64,000 nucleotides of DNA from Prochilodus magdalenae. Lineage: Eukaryota; Chordata; Actinopteri; Characiformes; Prochilodontidae. The position numbers and the translations under genes are program-made. Where the stretch lies: positions 408,001 through 472,000 of the forward strand of contig JAMWET010000473.1 in the NCBI GenBank assembly GCA_024036415.1. The letters are read 5' to 3'. The notes beneath the pieces are model-generated. The model saw nothing but the letters and a program-made list of their open reading frames with translations. It did no database searches and was not told the origin of the DNA. Of the stretch, positions 26,901 to 39,357 are shown piece after piece; positions within the stretch are counted from its first letter, which is position 1, and each line of letters begins with the position of its first letter.

Positions 26901-28318
26901 GGGCGAAATCGCAGCCGGGAGCGAGAGCTCTCCAGGAGTGGCAGGCGGGAGATACGGCGCGCAGTGGGCTCAGAAGGCCGTCAGCCGAGCATGATCCAGG
27001 GGAACGTGCAACACCTCTCATGTTCAAAGAACACATCGCACGTGTACTCCTGAACTTGCTCCTTTCATTCTACATATCCTGAAATATGCAGGGCAATATT
27101 TTCCCCCTGCTACTTCAGTGCTAGTTTAAACGTTCTCTCAAGTGCCAGGATGAAATGCGGAATTTTTAACAGTCGGCCCTGGTCGGGCATGGCAAGACAG
27201 CTTCGGGTTCTGCTCTGTTCTTTTGTCTCGTGGCATAAACCAGTCTTCATCATGTGTAGGATAGGCCTCGCCTTGTAAAAAAGAGAAAGAAAAGAGAGAA
27301 AGAACGAAAGAAAAAAGCGTCCTCACTGCCGACCCTGAGAGATATCCCAAAGAAGTGCTTTCAGCTGACATGTCTGACACTGGTTAGTCTCTTTTTCTCT
27401 TTCTCCTTCTCTGCCTCTCTCTCCCTCTTTTGCTCAAGAGGCTCTTTCCTCTTCTCAGGAGGCGCCATTGCCTTGAGCCCCGTCATGGTGTGAATGTACA
27501 AGGATAGTAAAGGGAAAATCTAAAACGGAGGACACCACTAGGCACATTCCTGTTCACATATAAAAGGTCAGCTGAGGTATATACAGGCTTGCTTTGACAT
27601 ACTGAGGCATGCAAGAACCTCCCAGTCCAACTCTGTATTGGTTTTCTTTTGACCTGACGCATTAGCATGAGGGCACCCCCGTTTTCCTATTGATTGGAAT
27701 TGGTTATGTTCAGAGCTCCGTTTTCTTGTAAATATTTGCAAGGTTTATTGATTCCGGTTAGGCACCTGGGTGTTTCATATGACCCCTGCATTTAGATGGC
27801 CAAGCATTTCAAGACTGCAGCTTGATACAGAGAGATGTTGAGCGAAGTCAATCTGTATTCTCTGCATTCATGCCAGGTCTTGCCAGTGATTAAGTGCGCT
27901 TTGCACACTGCAACAGTGTCTCTTCTCTAATTATCCCAAAGCTCAGAGTCCTTTCAAACCCACATCTCATCATTCAGAGGGGAGGTGCTGTATTCACCAT
28001 AGCATTCTTCTCCTTGTGTGGCGAGCTAGCATGTTCCATGTGTGTGATTTTTGCATGTTGTGTCTAGGGTGTCACGGCTGCGACCTCCATCGGCCTCTTC
28101 TTTGCATCGATGTTGCTCTTCCTCTCATGGGCACCTGCTCTATGTGTGTGTGTGTTTATGAGACAGAGAGTGGGAAAGAGAGGTGCTGAATGTTTAAAGA
28201 CCACAGCGCCAGACTAGCGAGGTCCACTAGCTGTGGATATTTCAATTAAGGCTTGCGCAGGGGAGCGTGGGTAAGAGCGCAGGGGAGTCTATGCACCGCT
28301 GCACTACTGTCACCCCCC
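23966..28318. other. Repeat-poor intronic DNA with candidate regulatory blocks
   Basis: No exon found. Blocks at about 24900-25900, 26000-26700 and 27400-28100 are non-repetitive with mixed GC-rich and AT-core content, for example ACTAATTACCTGTTTAAATA near 25650. They look like the tightly spaced conserved elements seen in large introns of neural genes, but this is not shown here. Confidence 0.35.
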
Positions 28319-28345
28319 CCACACACACACACACACCACACACCC
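28319..28345. repeat. Short (CA)n tract after a C run
   Basis: A run of C followed by about 18 bp of CA repeat and an imperfect extension. Confidence 0.8.
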
Positions 28346-28928
28346 CGCCCCCTTCCAGTAGTCTGTTGTCTCAGAAACACAAAGGCTATTTTAGACATCC
28401 AATCCACAGTGGGGTGAGAGCGCAGGCCTTCGACGCTCGCCTTAAGAGCACTCATGACTTTTTAATCTGTGGCTGCGGGGCTGCCGTCCGGCCGCCCGCA
28501 GAGCGGACCCAGAGTGCCAGCGCGAGATGGATGGATCAAATCCTCGTAAGCTGACTTCACCCCTCCATCAAGAAAAGGCACTGAGGCACTGGGCGAGAGA
28601 GAGGTGATGGGTTTCGGTATGGAGAAGAGAAGTGTAGGGAGGAGGGATGTAGGAGGGAGTACACTGAGGTACATGAGTCCGAATAAAAAGGTGACAAAAA
28701 AGGGAGAAGAGGTGTTGGAGAAGTTAGGGCCGTGAGAAAGAGGGGTGGAGTGTGAGATTGGTGTGTATTAGGGTCAGGGAAAGGGCCTGTGGTGGTGGTA
28801 TGGTGCTGGCTATGAGGGGGTGAGAGAGAGAGCAAGAGCGCTGAGGGTCAAAAGAAAAAGGGGAAGAAGAAAGGTTGCACTGTGCTATATGGTGTGCTCT
28901 ATATAAATATATATGTACATAAATACTG

Positions 28929-29492
28929 TATACACACTCATCATCAAAAGAGCTGTTGCACTCAGAAGGAAGCATCGGATTGCAATGCTACTGGGAGGGA
29001 AGATAATAGAACATTAAATGATGAATTTAGACTGATATGGACAATATTTATTAAGCTACACATAAATACACATAAACACATATACAAATACATACACACA
29101 CACTTAAATACCATGCTAATGTAGTTTTAACTAAATGCTGAGTTAAAGTGATGCGGTTTTAAAGGTTTCTTAAATGTGGGCAAAGAGCTCGACTGTCTAA
29201 TAGAGTACAGTAGGATAGTTTCTTTTAGTATGGTGTCAGGCTGCCACATTTGCAAACACAACATGCCATACATCTCAGCATGGAGCTGTAGAGGCTCCTA
29301 ATGGTGTCCTGCAATAAACCTTCCCATGCAGCTTAAATATTGTGACGCTTCCACACATGGATTTGTTGGTTGTCTTCACCAAGACTGTCCTTGCTTATGT
29401 GGCTGAGCATGAAAGTTGAATCGTTTGCATGTATTGCAATGTCAAACCTACACAGCAACTTGCATTTGTGTTGGTTGATTCCCTCTGGGTGC
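28929..29492 (-). mobile_element. Tc1-like family copy 2, interrupted by MITE copy B
   Basis: Starts TATACACACTCATCATCAAA followed by AGAGCTGTTGCAC. Minus-strand translation near 29350-29400 gives SLGEDNQQIHVWKR, the degenerate family counterpart of the transposase motif CLGGDDQRIRVWRR. The copy stops after GGTTGATTCCCTCTGGGTGC, where other copies continue for about 40 bp to their right end; a MITE begins at exactly that point. Confidence 0.8.
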
Positions 29493-29741
29493 ATATCGTC
29501 ACTGTCCAATGAAAAACATGTATCTCCATTTTTGTCCATTTTGACTTTTATGCATCATTTGAAAACAGCCGCTGCCTTTTACACACTGTAAGAGTTGCAT
29601 GATGAACGGACCAACTGAAATGGCCCAGAAGTGCTCAGAAGGATGTCTGGTTCCATTGACTTACATTAAAATCGAATGAGGTTTTTGGCCTCTCCTGTAA
29701 AGTTGCCATTTTGGAGATACTTGTTTTTCTTTGGACAGCGA

Positions 29742-29747
<6 letters not shown>
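29493..29747 (-). mobile_element. Palindromic MITE copy B (255 bp), nested
   Basis: Left end ATATCGTCACTGTCCAATGA; right end, reverse complemented, ATATCGTCGCTGTCCAAAGA. Opposite in orientation to copies A and C. It starts at the break in the Tc1-like copy on its left and runs on its right into a (TA)n tract. Confidence 0.9.

Positions 29748-29806
<59 letters not shown>
29744..29806. repeat. (TA)n microsatellite
   Basis: About 60 bp of TA repeat growing out of the right end of the adjacent MITE, followed by a CATACATATACA extension. Confidence 0.95.
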
Positions 29807-29812
<6 letters not shown>

Positions 29813-32800
29813 CATATACACTTTTACATGACAGATTTTCCTTATTTTCTAGCTAAAGGAAAGAGTTTGAGTTCCTATGCAGAGAGCAAGAGAGTATCTG
29901 ATCAGAAACTTGGGAGAGATTCAAGCTGGGAAGAGGTTTGAAAAGTGAACACAACATCAGAGAGGCAGACAGCAAAAGGGAGAGAGCTCAGGAGAAAGAG
30001 AGAGAGAGATAGAGAGAGAAACTGATGAGGTAGACTCAGTCATCCCTAGAGAGGCTGTAAATGATATGTCTCCAGTAAAAAGGAACATGGAGACAGACAG
30101 CCACACAGGTGTCATTCACTATTCAAACATCAGCGACTGACAAACACGAGGTTGAAGATTCGAGTCTGACACCTGTTCCTGCATCTGTGCCATCTTCTCC
30201 ATGCACACATAAAAGAATAATGCACTTATAAATGTATTTACAGTATGCTCTGGTTCTGACCTTTCAGTTTCAATTATGTAATGTGACATTTAAAGAGCAA
30301 ACTATTTAGTAGTGAGGACTGCGTTTAACAGTGATAGTCAGAGAAATTCTGATAAATTATGTAGACCTATGACTGCCGAAAAAGTGCAGAAGGTTGTTAG
30401 CATACCACCAAAACCCCATGTCACGGCCTGCAAGGTCCCTGGTGGACTGCCTTTAAATAGCAAACACATATTTATTGCGCAGGGTCTTTGTTAATATAGC
30501 TTTGCTAAACACATAGCATTGGATATGATGAACCTTGATATGCTTAGAGATTACTTGGCTCCTTATGTGAAAAACCTTCAGATTTTTCATGACTCAAATG
30601 AAGGTATGCGCACATGCAGACTTTTCCTCAGCCTCCGTGAGATTAAAGATGCCATTTATTCTTGCTGGGAAATCAGGCATGACGGGAGTATGAATATATT
30701 CCGTACTGTATTCCAGCACATTATCTGTTTGTAAAAAATGGTACTACTTACCCTCTCATAGCTGGGTTTAAGTGATTTTAATAAAATTCTTAAGCGCTTA
30801 GTGACGTTTCAAGCTAGTGCCGCTGGTGCTTACCACTCGAGCCTCAATGCCCCTTAATGGGTTTCATGTAAATATGTTCATTTATGATTTTCTTCGCCAA
30901 TTCATCTTCCTGGATATTGTAGATAGAGATTATCCAGGGGATTATGATGTTCGAAATAAAAAAAGCCACACGATGTGTATTTACCCGGAGCTTAGGGCTG
31001 TAGATGGATGAAAGTGGTTCTCACATATGGAAAATAAAAGCGTGAAAATGCAGACCCTGCCTCCCTCCATCTGGCTCTCAGTTGGCCGGCCATTTACTGA
31101 TATTCATTTCCAAAAGTGGAAAGCTAACAGACGTTTACGATGCAAATCGCAGGCCGCAACTCTGCGTGGCGTGGTGAGCGGCATTAATCCCCCCAAATCA
31201 GTCAGCTTGCTCAATGGTGCCAAGAGCATTAGGCCACATCGTTTTGATTGGGAGAATCCATTTCACTGCAGTTGCTAACCAGCTAGTGCCTTTGCAGGGT
31301 TGCACAGTTTTGCTACTTGATTGAAAGAATAAAATCAAGGCAGCCTTCCTATGGAAACAACATCAGGTCAAAGGACTTCTCAAGTACAGAGTTACCTGTA
31401 GCTGTGCTTCTTAAGCTAGTCCCATCTCATTGCAGCTTAGCAACTGGGTTAGGAAATGTGGGCCATTGGGTAACATCTGGTGGAGCCTGAACAGCAGTTT
31501 GAGAACCACTTCCTGTAGAACTGGCATCTGTCAGAAAAGGAACAGAGGTTCGTTAGGTGCTATTCTTCTCTTTTTGGCATCCATTTGGTCAGAAATAAAA
31601 TACTAAAGCTCAGAAACGAGAGCTGTGAGAAACAGAAAACCAGCCTAGGTGCTGAACCAGCAGAACAGAATGAAATGAAGCACAGCAAAAGGAATTAGGA
31701 GCTAAATGTGAATTTAATAACTGAGTAAAATGATTCCTTGCTCATGAATTGACTTGGGCAGGCAGGATTCTGTATGGGAAATCTATCAAAATATATATTT
31801 AAATGCACATAACTGGAATGCAACTAGTTCTAGCCCATCTCCTGTGCTTTGTAGAACATGATATGGTTGAGAATGGCTAACAGTTTTTGTGCTCTCCTTC
31901 AAGTACACAGGTTTAAGTGCTGCAGTAAGAGCATTCAAGTCATCGGGTGGGGGCGGGGGCATAAAGAGTGAATTGTGCAAGAGGAAGCTGGAGGTTATGA
32001 TTTTTTTTTTTCATCTTAATTTATGTAATTTCCAACCATAACCTCGGGGATAAACCTGACATTGTGCGAGAAGTAAAAGTGCTGTGCCTGTAATTCCTTT
32101 TTTCCCTACCCCTCTCTCTCCCTCTCTTTTAAGAGCTTGTGAATATTTATAAGATGGTGTCAAAAAATAGAGCTAACCTTGATTTTACTTTCACAACTTC
32201 AACCCCACGTTGCACCTTTCCAGCCATGGCTTCCAATACTCTTGCATATAAATTGGATTTGTTAGTGGAAGGTTGCAGATTTGTCTCCTGGGCGGGACAG
32301 GAAGTCCCCCCACCTCCATATCCCCCCAATCTCAGCAAGGTTCTAATTCTCACCTCTCGTGTAGCTGTAAAGAAAAAAGGGAGGGAGAGAAAAACACACC
32401 TCTTCCAAGCTCAACACAAATCAGCCTTGGAGGGAATGGAGGAGCTGAATTGGAGGAGCCAACTGTTGCCCGGCAGATGAGTGCTGTGTTTTTCTCAGCG
32501 CTAGCCGAGGCTTTGTAATGCTGTTTGAATGGCTATTGATTTGCTAGGGTTGGTCTCGCTGGCAGGCCATCGTTGATCAGATGCCCTGTGCTTTCTGCAT
32601 TCATCGCCAGGGCCGCTGGAGATGGCACAAAATGGGCTGATTTCTAAAGAGAACCAAGCCAGCCATGGCACCCTTGTTAGCAATAATTAACGGCAGCTGA
32701 ACACCAAAGCATCACCCTTTGTTTTCTAATGTTCTTCCATTAGCGGCTTACATCATAAGCATCAGGGGATAAAAGACCAGCCACCCTATCGGTGGGGATC

Positions 32801-33149
32801 ATTTTTTGAGCTGTTGACCACTGTTCACCTGGACCCTTTTTATATCGCTGGCTATAAGCAAAGCCTCGTTTTCTCAAAGCAGTCTGGGCATTTCAAACAA
32901 GGCAGCACCAGTCTGCAGTTTTCACTGTAATGTGCTGATCTATGTTTTCCCCATGTGTGCCCTGCCCTTTCCCATGTCTGCAAGTAACCATCTGCATATG
33001 TAGTCTATTTTTAAAAGGTGTGGTCAGTCCTGCTTTGGCTCCAAAATTCCAGGAAGTGTGTCTGTTTCAGTGCCGTGCTAACCACTCAGTGGGGCTGGCC
33101 ACATTGAGCAAATTCTGCTTACAGCTCACCCAGAAGATTAGCACAGTGG
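29807..33149. other. Intronic DNA with candidate regulatory blocks
   Basis: A short GA tract lies at about 29994-30020. Positions 30280-31280 and 32040-32940 are non-repetitive. The first includes TTTATTCTTGCTGGGAAATC and other AT-balanced stretches of the kind seen in conserved enhancers. No exon or transposon was recognised. Confidence 0.35.
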
Positions 33150-33345
33150 TCTCTAACGCTCCTCCTGAAGAGCTACTTTCCTGAAGAGTTTAGCTCCAAC
33201 CTGTACCCAAAGCTGCTCTGCCCGTTAATTAACTTTAATTCATCTGATCCTGCCAATCAGAGGTTGATTAGTTGGAGCAGATGTGGCCAAATTGTGGGTG
33301 AAACTGGGCTCTCCAAGAGGATAGCTGGAGACCACTGGTATAGTG
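33150..33345. repeat. Palindromic fish MITE-like repeat
   Basis: Left arm GAAGAGTTTAGCTCCAACCT; right arm GTTGATTAGTTGGAGCAGAT and TCTCCAAGAGGATAGCTGGA. The arms are partial complements of each other, as in a common teleost repeat with 'gcagagtttagctccaacc'. Boundaries approximate. Confidence 0.55.
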
Positions 33346-34377
33346 GTCATATTTTCCATTCTGGGGGACTTTTTACTTGAACTCCACTAGACATCTCACT
33401 GTTAACTGCACTGACTTATGTGTTCACAACAACACAACTTTTCAAAGGGAAAGAAGCGTGAAGTGATTCCACTAATCAGGGTACAGTGCTTATTTTGTTG
33501 TGCGGTTGTTTTGACCTGTTGGACCGAGCTTGATTCCACCTAATGGACACTGTTCTCCTCCAGTGTTTTGTGCTTATGATCATTTTAATAGACATCAGAC
33601 TAACGAATTAATGACCTTCTAAAATAGAGTGTCTCCACTTAACGCAAAAAAAGTCTAGTTCCAGAAATTATGATAGAATATTAGATCCATAATAGATCAT
33701 GTTAATGCTGTTTACTTTCCATACTTTACTACAAGTTAAAACTTCAGTGCTTTTACTCCAGTGAAGGTCTAAAGGGAGGAACTTTTATTGGGTTACTATT
33801 TTACCCTGGGTATCTCTACTTTAACTCAAGCACATGATTTGTATACTTCATCCACCACTGACGGTTGCTAGTCTTGGTCCTGAAGTCCCTTGCCCTAAAC
33901 GTTTAATTTTTTTGTGCTCTACTCGGCGCTGGACCGGAGTGCTGTGCTTATGTTCAATTTATTTATGTTTATCTCCCCACTTTCCTCCTGTTTTTCCTCA
34001 TGCGCCTTTTCATAAACTCCCTGCCAAATGTTTTGAAGATTTTCTCTATCTCTCTCTTTTGCTAGCCGTTCCAGTTTACCTTTCCAGGTTGTTATCATTA
34101 CCCTTTGTCATGGGGCAGAAGCATTTGCATGATTGGCTGGCAGCCATACAGTGTCTAACATGCCTTGGTAGGTGCCTGGGTGGTGGCTAGGTATTTTAGA
34201 TGGGACGACATTAGAAACGACAAGGTGACACATGTGCTATGTAAATATTGTTCTCAAATTTCTTTATGGCTCTCTTAGTGGCCCACAGATATAGTGGCCC
34301 ACCAGAAATTACCCTGGTCATCTTGATGACCTTCTAGACCAGGGGCAAGCCAGGATTGGATTTTCCTAAAGCTGCTG

Positions 34378-34572
34378 TAGGATGGTGTTTCCAAACCTTG
34401 GTCCTGGAGGCCCACTGTGCTGCACATTTCCAGCTTTTAACACTCCCACTTCAACTCAATAATGAACTGTTAATGAACTGTTTAGTTGGATCCAGTGTGT
34501 TAGGAGCTGGGAAAAAATACAAAGTACAGGGCAGAGGAGCTTCAGACCCAGGATTAAGAAACACTGTCCTGG
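34378..34572. repeat. Palindromic fish MITE-like repeat with CCTTGGTCCTGGAG end
   Basis: Left arm GGTGTTTCCAAACCTTGGTC followed by CTGGAGGCCCACTG; right arm GCTTCAGACCCAGGATTAAG followed by AAACACTGTCCT. The arms are imperfect inverted repeats. The structure is that of a common palindromic fish repeat. Confidence 0.65.
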
Positions 34573-35394
34573 GGTACTATCATTTTAAACTTATGCACAC
34601 AATAATTAGCATGTTAAAGAAATCCATTCTCCACTCTTTTGTTTTTGGAGCCATTCCTCTCACCCACGGTTGCGACAGTGTCCATTAATTGGGAGGCAGA
34701 ATGTTTTTAAGGAGGCTGCGAGATAACGGTGTGCTTCAACAACGGAGTGTTAGGATGTGATCCACTCCTGTGGTCTTATACAGAAGCAGGCAGAGCTGTC
34801 CGAACCCAGGCAAGAGCAGGGTGATAGCAAGGTGAGAGTGGGGCGAGAGCGGCCTGCCCCACCACTCCAGGGTCAGGGGTCACTGATGAGGCGTTTATGG
34901 AATCGGTGCGCAGCCTGAGGCTGGACAGGGACCAGAGAGAAAGTGGACTGGGTGGAGGGGGGGATAATTACACCGTCTCTCTGTGCACCAGCAGCCCTGT
35001 TAGGAAGAATGACGGGAGAAAATGGTGGTCAAAAGGTCTGCTAGAAGTGCGATGAAGCGCCGTGACATGCTGCAATCTGGTTCAGGCCCAGACAGGATGC
35101 TTCCATTTACGCAACTGATTGTTTTGTGTCTCATATCAAAGTGATTTCTTTTTTTTTTTTTTTGGCCATTCCGTAACTCGTACCCAACTAAGATAGTGAA
35201 AGCTTATTGGTTGTTTGTTCTCACATATACTGTTGTTATGAGGAGAATAAGCTTGTTTTGTCTTCGTCTGAGTTAGGCCACACTGGAGGTCACACAAGAG
35301 TTTTGTGAAAAGGGCATGACCGAGGTGACTCTGGAAGACTGGAAATCCTATTTCTCCACAGTAACAACAGAGAACTGAACATAATTACATCAGA
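34573..35394. other. Unannotated intronic DNA
   Basis: A balanced, non-repetitive block with a T run at about 35149-35164. No exon found. Confidence 0.4.
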
Positions 35395-36030
35395 TATACA
35401 CTCATTGTCAAAAAATAGTTGCCGGAGTGTGTCGGATAAGTGTGGGCAATATTTATTGAGCTAAACAAACGAAAGTAGCGTCTCTCACTATGGCGTCAAG
35501 CCGCCATGTTTGCTAACCCAACAATTCAGATGTCTTGGCATGAAGTTGTAGAGGTTCTTGTGTCGTCCTGTGATAATCCATCCCATGCTTCTTGAATATC
35601 CTCACACAGTTCCTGTAGATTTTGCGGGGTGGAGGTGGAGTGACACCAGGCCTTCTGAATGTGTGATGCGAGACAATATCATTTTGGTGCTGACCACGGT
35701 GACTTCACACACAGATTCATGGGTCATCAACACCAAAACAAAAGCGGGACTCATCACTATGGATGACCCGCCGCCATTCTGAGTCACTCCATGACAGGCT
35801 GGCATGACAACATTGCAGCCTTTGGGGCATTGATGTGGTGTTAAGGACAGTCGCTGTAACGGTCTGTGTGGATGTAGTCCTACATCTGGTTAGATCTTGT
35901 ACACACAACAGTAGTTTGGGTGGCAGCCCTATCAAGCCAGTTGACCTATATATGCTTGCTATGGGTAAGGTGGGCAACAGTAAAGCATGTTCCCTTGCAG
36001 TTAGCGAAGGTGGATCAGAATTTGGAGTGA
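35395..36030 (-). mobile_element. Tc1-like family copy 3, deletion derivative with transposase fragment
   Basis: Begins TATACACTCATTGTCAAAAA. The minus strand encodes LSWSDSEWRRVIHSDESRFC followed by FGVDDP, which matches the core EWRRVIFSDESRFCLGGDD of this transposase type and carries the first catalytic aspartate (SDES). The downstream catalytic residues are missing. The far end is not clearly defined, so about 36030 is approximate. Confidence 0.78.
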
Positions 36031-37184
36031 AGTGTATTAAAATGTGAATGTTTTTACACATGAGTTTTAAGCACGTTGCATAGTTTGCATCAGTAAGCTA
36101 TGATGATCAGTGCAAATAGCTCAGACCATCACAAATGTTCATGACTGAACACTATAGAGGAGCCTGATCCAGTGCTAGGAAATATGCCACACTATCTCTA
36201 CAGCATCCTTAGCTGTGAGACATACGTGGCAGGCACTTCAGAAAGATACAGGTGCATGTGTGTGTCCTTGAGCAAGTGTTACCAGACGCTGCCACTGCTC
36301 TATACTCATAGACAATATACTCACTCCGAAGTCTCTAAGATTACTGGCACTTTTGTGCATGGTCGGAGAGATCAGCCCTGAGAGCTTGTGCTGCAAGTGG
36401 AAATAAAAAAAAGTACATGAATCTACACCAAAACCCGACCAACAGCGACAGTCTATGCTTCATGGGTTTTGTCACGCAAAAAAATCCTCTTGATGGACTT
36501 GCATTTGAAATATGGCTCTTGTACCCTTGGCCGATCGGAGCCGGTAAAGTAAGTGCTGAAATGCGTGTGAATGATGGTCTTTATGTAAGGCATGTTCCTC
36601 GGCCTCGTACCAGATAAATAAAGCAACGTCCAGGCAAAACCCCTCCCTCCTTTGGCAGGCGGGCTGCTGTAAATGTAATGAAGGTGGGTAGTAATTCCTT
36701 TCTCTGTCAGAGCCACACGTCCATTAGCATTTACATCCAGCCCTGCCACTCAGCCCTCCCTTGCTCTCTCCCTTTCTCCCTCTGTCTCTCTCTCCCTTGC
36801 TCTCCAAGCACTGATAAGAATCACAATCGGCAGCCTTTCCGCACCCGTATATTACAATGCCAGCCTGCGGAAACAGTGCGCAGCGCCCAACCATTAACAC
36901 GTGCGCTATCTCTCCGGTTCAGGGGGTGCATGTGGAAGGAGGGGGGGATCCAGCAGCTACTTCTCCATTGCTGTAGTATCAGTATCTCCAAGATGCAGTT
37001 TAAATGGCAGATAGCTCAGACGGCCATGGTATCACTTACAGTTCTAAGTCATTTACCATGGTTCCACAGGTAAGTGACCGAAGGCCTGATATGTAGGAGC
37101 CTTCCACTTGAACGTATTAACCCTTCTATCACTGCAAAAAGGGTTAAAGAGGTTCTGAATAATTTGGTTGCTTGGTTTCATTCT
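36031..37184. other. Intronic DNA with a candidate regulatory block
   Basis: Positions 36400-37080 are non-repetitive and of balanced composition. A pyrimidine-rich stretch lies near 36750-36810. No supported gene. Confidence 0.35.
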
Positions 37185-37658
37185 CATACTCTCCATCGCA
37201 ACATGCCAGATGTCTCGGCATGGAGTCCTAATGGTGTCCTGCTATGATCCATCCCATTCAGTTTAAATATTCTTACACAGCACATGTGACAACTAACCAT
37301 TCATCCTGGTGCTGACCTTAGTGGCCCCACCCACAGATTTGTTGGTTGTCTTCACCAAGACAAAAGCAGGACTCGTCATTGGCAGTGTTTGGTTGATTTG
37401 GGGTTAGGGGCAATTGTCATGACAGTCTGCATACATGCTCAGCATCCTGTACCTGTCTGCCAATGGCACTAGCACTAACAGGATGACTGATCACTGCTCG
37501 TTGAATGTCTGCAAAAAAGTGGATGTTGGGTCAGTCAGGTACAGCTATATGGCCTGTCCTTGCAAGTCTCACAAACTTACCCACCAAATTTCATTCCTGC
37601 CAGTTGATTCCTTCTAGGTGCAACTCCTTGTGGAACTGTTCTTTTGAGGATAAGTATA
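37185..37658 (-). mobile_element. Tc1-like family copy 4, deletion derivative
   Basis: Contains CAACATGCCAGATGTCTCGG, CAGATTTGTTGGTTGTCTTC, AGACAAAAGCAGGACTCGTC and TGTTGGGTCAGTCAGGTACA in the family order. It ends GGAACTGTTCTTTTGAGGAT followed by AAGTATA, the eroded right terminal repeat. The left end is lost. Confidence 0.75.
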
Positions 37659-38405
37659 GTTTTCTCACCGTTTTAAAAACACCTATAAGTAGGGCTGAAA
37701 GACTAATCACTTTTATACAGAAATCACAATTTGAAAGTGTGCAGTTTCCAAGTCCAGTGCTCAGCAGCTAAGGTTCTACCTTCTAATGTCCAATCAGCCA
37801 GGCCTTTATTAGCTGTGTGAGGTACTTTGTGAGGCATTTGAGTTCTGGAAAAAAACTTAAGAAGGTAAATGATATCCACAAGAAGCACACTGCTGTAAAG
37901 AAACACTTTTAATGAGGCAGTTTACTGTAATTATCCACTGACCGATGTTCAAACTGTTCCAATGCTACAAATGCTTCAAAATCAAATGTTATGTACAGAT
38001 ATAGGCAGGCTTTAGAACATGCTTCCTAGCCCTTCAATACCCTCTTCTGCCATCTTATGAATTATGACACTGAAAGGTTTCCAGAGTTTACACTCTAGTG
38101 TAGCAGTGGTTCTTAATTTTGATCCTAGTTTATCAATGCCATGCAATATTGTAATGTTTCCTCGTGTTAAGGCCTCGTCTTCAATACCTCCAGATATTAC
38201 TAAATACACAAGGCCTCATTCATCCACTGTTCCTAAGAAGAAATATATTTTTAAAACCCACTTATGCAGTTTTCATGAGATTCTGACATTCATCACTGTT
38301 TTTTTTATTTGTTAAGAACAGAATCTACACACACTCAAGAACACAAGGTACCAAACAATACTGCAGCTTAGGAACGCATCACTTTGTCTTGGGACATTTC
38401 ATAAA
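37659..38405. other. Unannotated intronic DNA
   Basis: No recognised repeat or exon. Confidence 0.4.
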
Positions 38406-38427
38406 GTAATAATAATAATAATAATAA
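38406..38427. repeat. (AAT)n microsatellite
   Basis: About seven tandem AAT units. Confidence 0.9.
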
Positions 38428-38577
38428 AGAAAGACAAACTCATAGATAGATATTGGTGAATAAGGCCCATAAAGTTGGAAAAGAATCTCTCTGTCCAATT
38501 GAGACAAGGAAGGGGATTTAAAAACTCCCACACGAGCACAGTAGGGTGTGTAATACTTGACTTTCAAATTTTATGGG

Positions 38578-38775
38578 CAGTTGTAGGCCAGAGGTTGGGG
38601 AACCAGCCTTGTTACCAAAGGGTCACCGATTTGATTCCCTGAGAACATGGCTGAAGCGACCTTGATCAAGGCACCTAAACCCTAACTGCTCCCTGGGCAC
38701 TGTAAACAGGGCTGCCCACCCCTCCAGGCCCACTAGTGTATGTGAGTGTTTCACATTAAAGGGTTAAAAGCGGTA
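38578..38775 (+). repeat. tRNA-derived SINE, plus strand
   Basis: Head TAGGCCAGAGGTTGGGGAAC resembles an A box region; GATTTGATTCCCT (38628-38640) is a degenerate B box. It continues CCTTGATCAAGGCACCTAAA followed by CCCTAACTGCTCCCTGGGCA, a body shared by several fish SINE families, and ends near GGTTAAAAGCGGTAGGTGAA. The family name is not certain. Confidence 0.78.
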
Positions 38776-39357
38776 GGTGAATAAGAAAATGCTTCTTCCT
38801 AAATATCTGTGTCAAATAGATGTGTCAGATGTCTCAGATTACTGACAGCATGTGGATTGCACAAAATACAGTGGGCCTCAAAACTGAAGCAGGGATTTCA
38901 CAATAAAGTGGTAGCAGTCTGTTATATACACAGGAGGCTTCTGCAGCAGAAATCTGTAATGTGATATGAATCTGATTTCTGCCAGAAAATAAAAGCTTAT
39001 AAATTTCAAAGAAAGCCCACCACTTGCTCCTGTGCTTTTTCACATTGCATCTCTGAAACAGTTTCTCTGTTTTCCGACCGGGCAGAGAGGTGAAGTTTTG
39101 CTAGTTTATTAACCATTTCATTTCTAAAGTTGGGATTTTTTCTAAATCTGACCCAATCAGGTACCATACCATTATAAAGCCATACTAGATATGAAGCAGC
39201 ATTTCACACAGTTCTGCATGCTCAGTAAAGGAAACCAGCAATAGTCAAGTGCATATTAACAGCCTGCATTTTTTGCCCTTTTGAGTGTTTTATAAAAGCT
39301 GCTTTTTGCAAACCCTGCAGTCCTGGAAACCGAATATTGAGGTTCTCTAGGTTTATT
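38776..39357. other. Unannotated intronic DNA
   Basis: No recognised feature. Confidence 0.4.

Noticed and set aside
28246..28835. Overlapping open frames around a CA tract and a GA-rich region
   Set aside because: Low complexity on both strands; no domain.
32942..33184. Start of a hydrophobic open frame considered as a signal-peptide exon for sidekick
   Set aside because: No suitable donor in phase 1 and no resemblance to the sidekick N-terminus; cysteine-rich by chance.
36678..37073. 131-residue plus-strand open frame
   Set aside because: Its early part is a pyrimidine-rich stretch giving Leu/Ser/Pro runs. No family resemblance.
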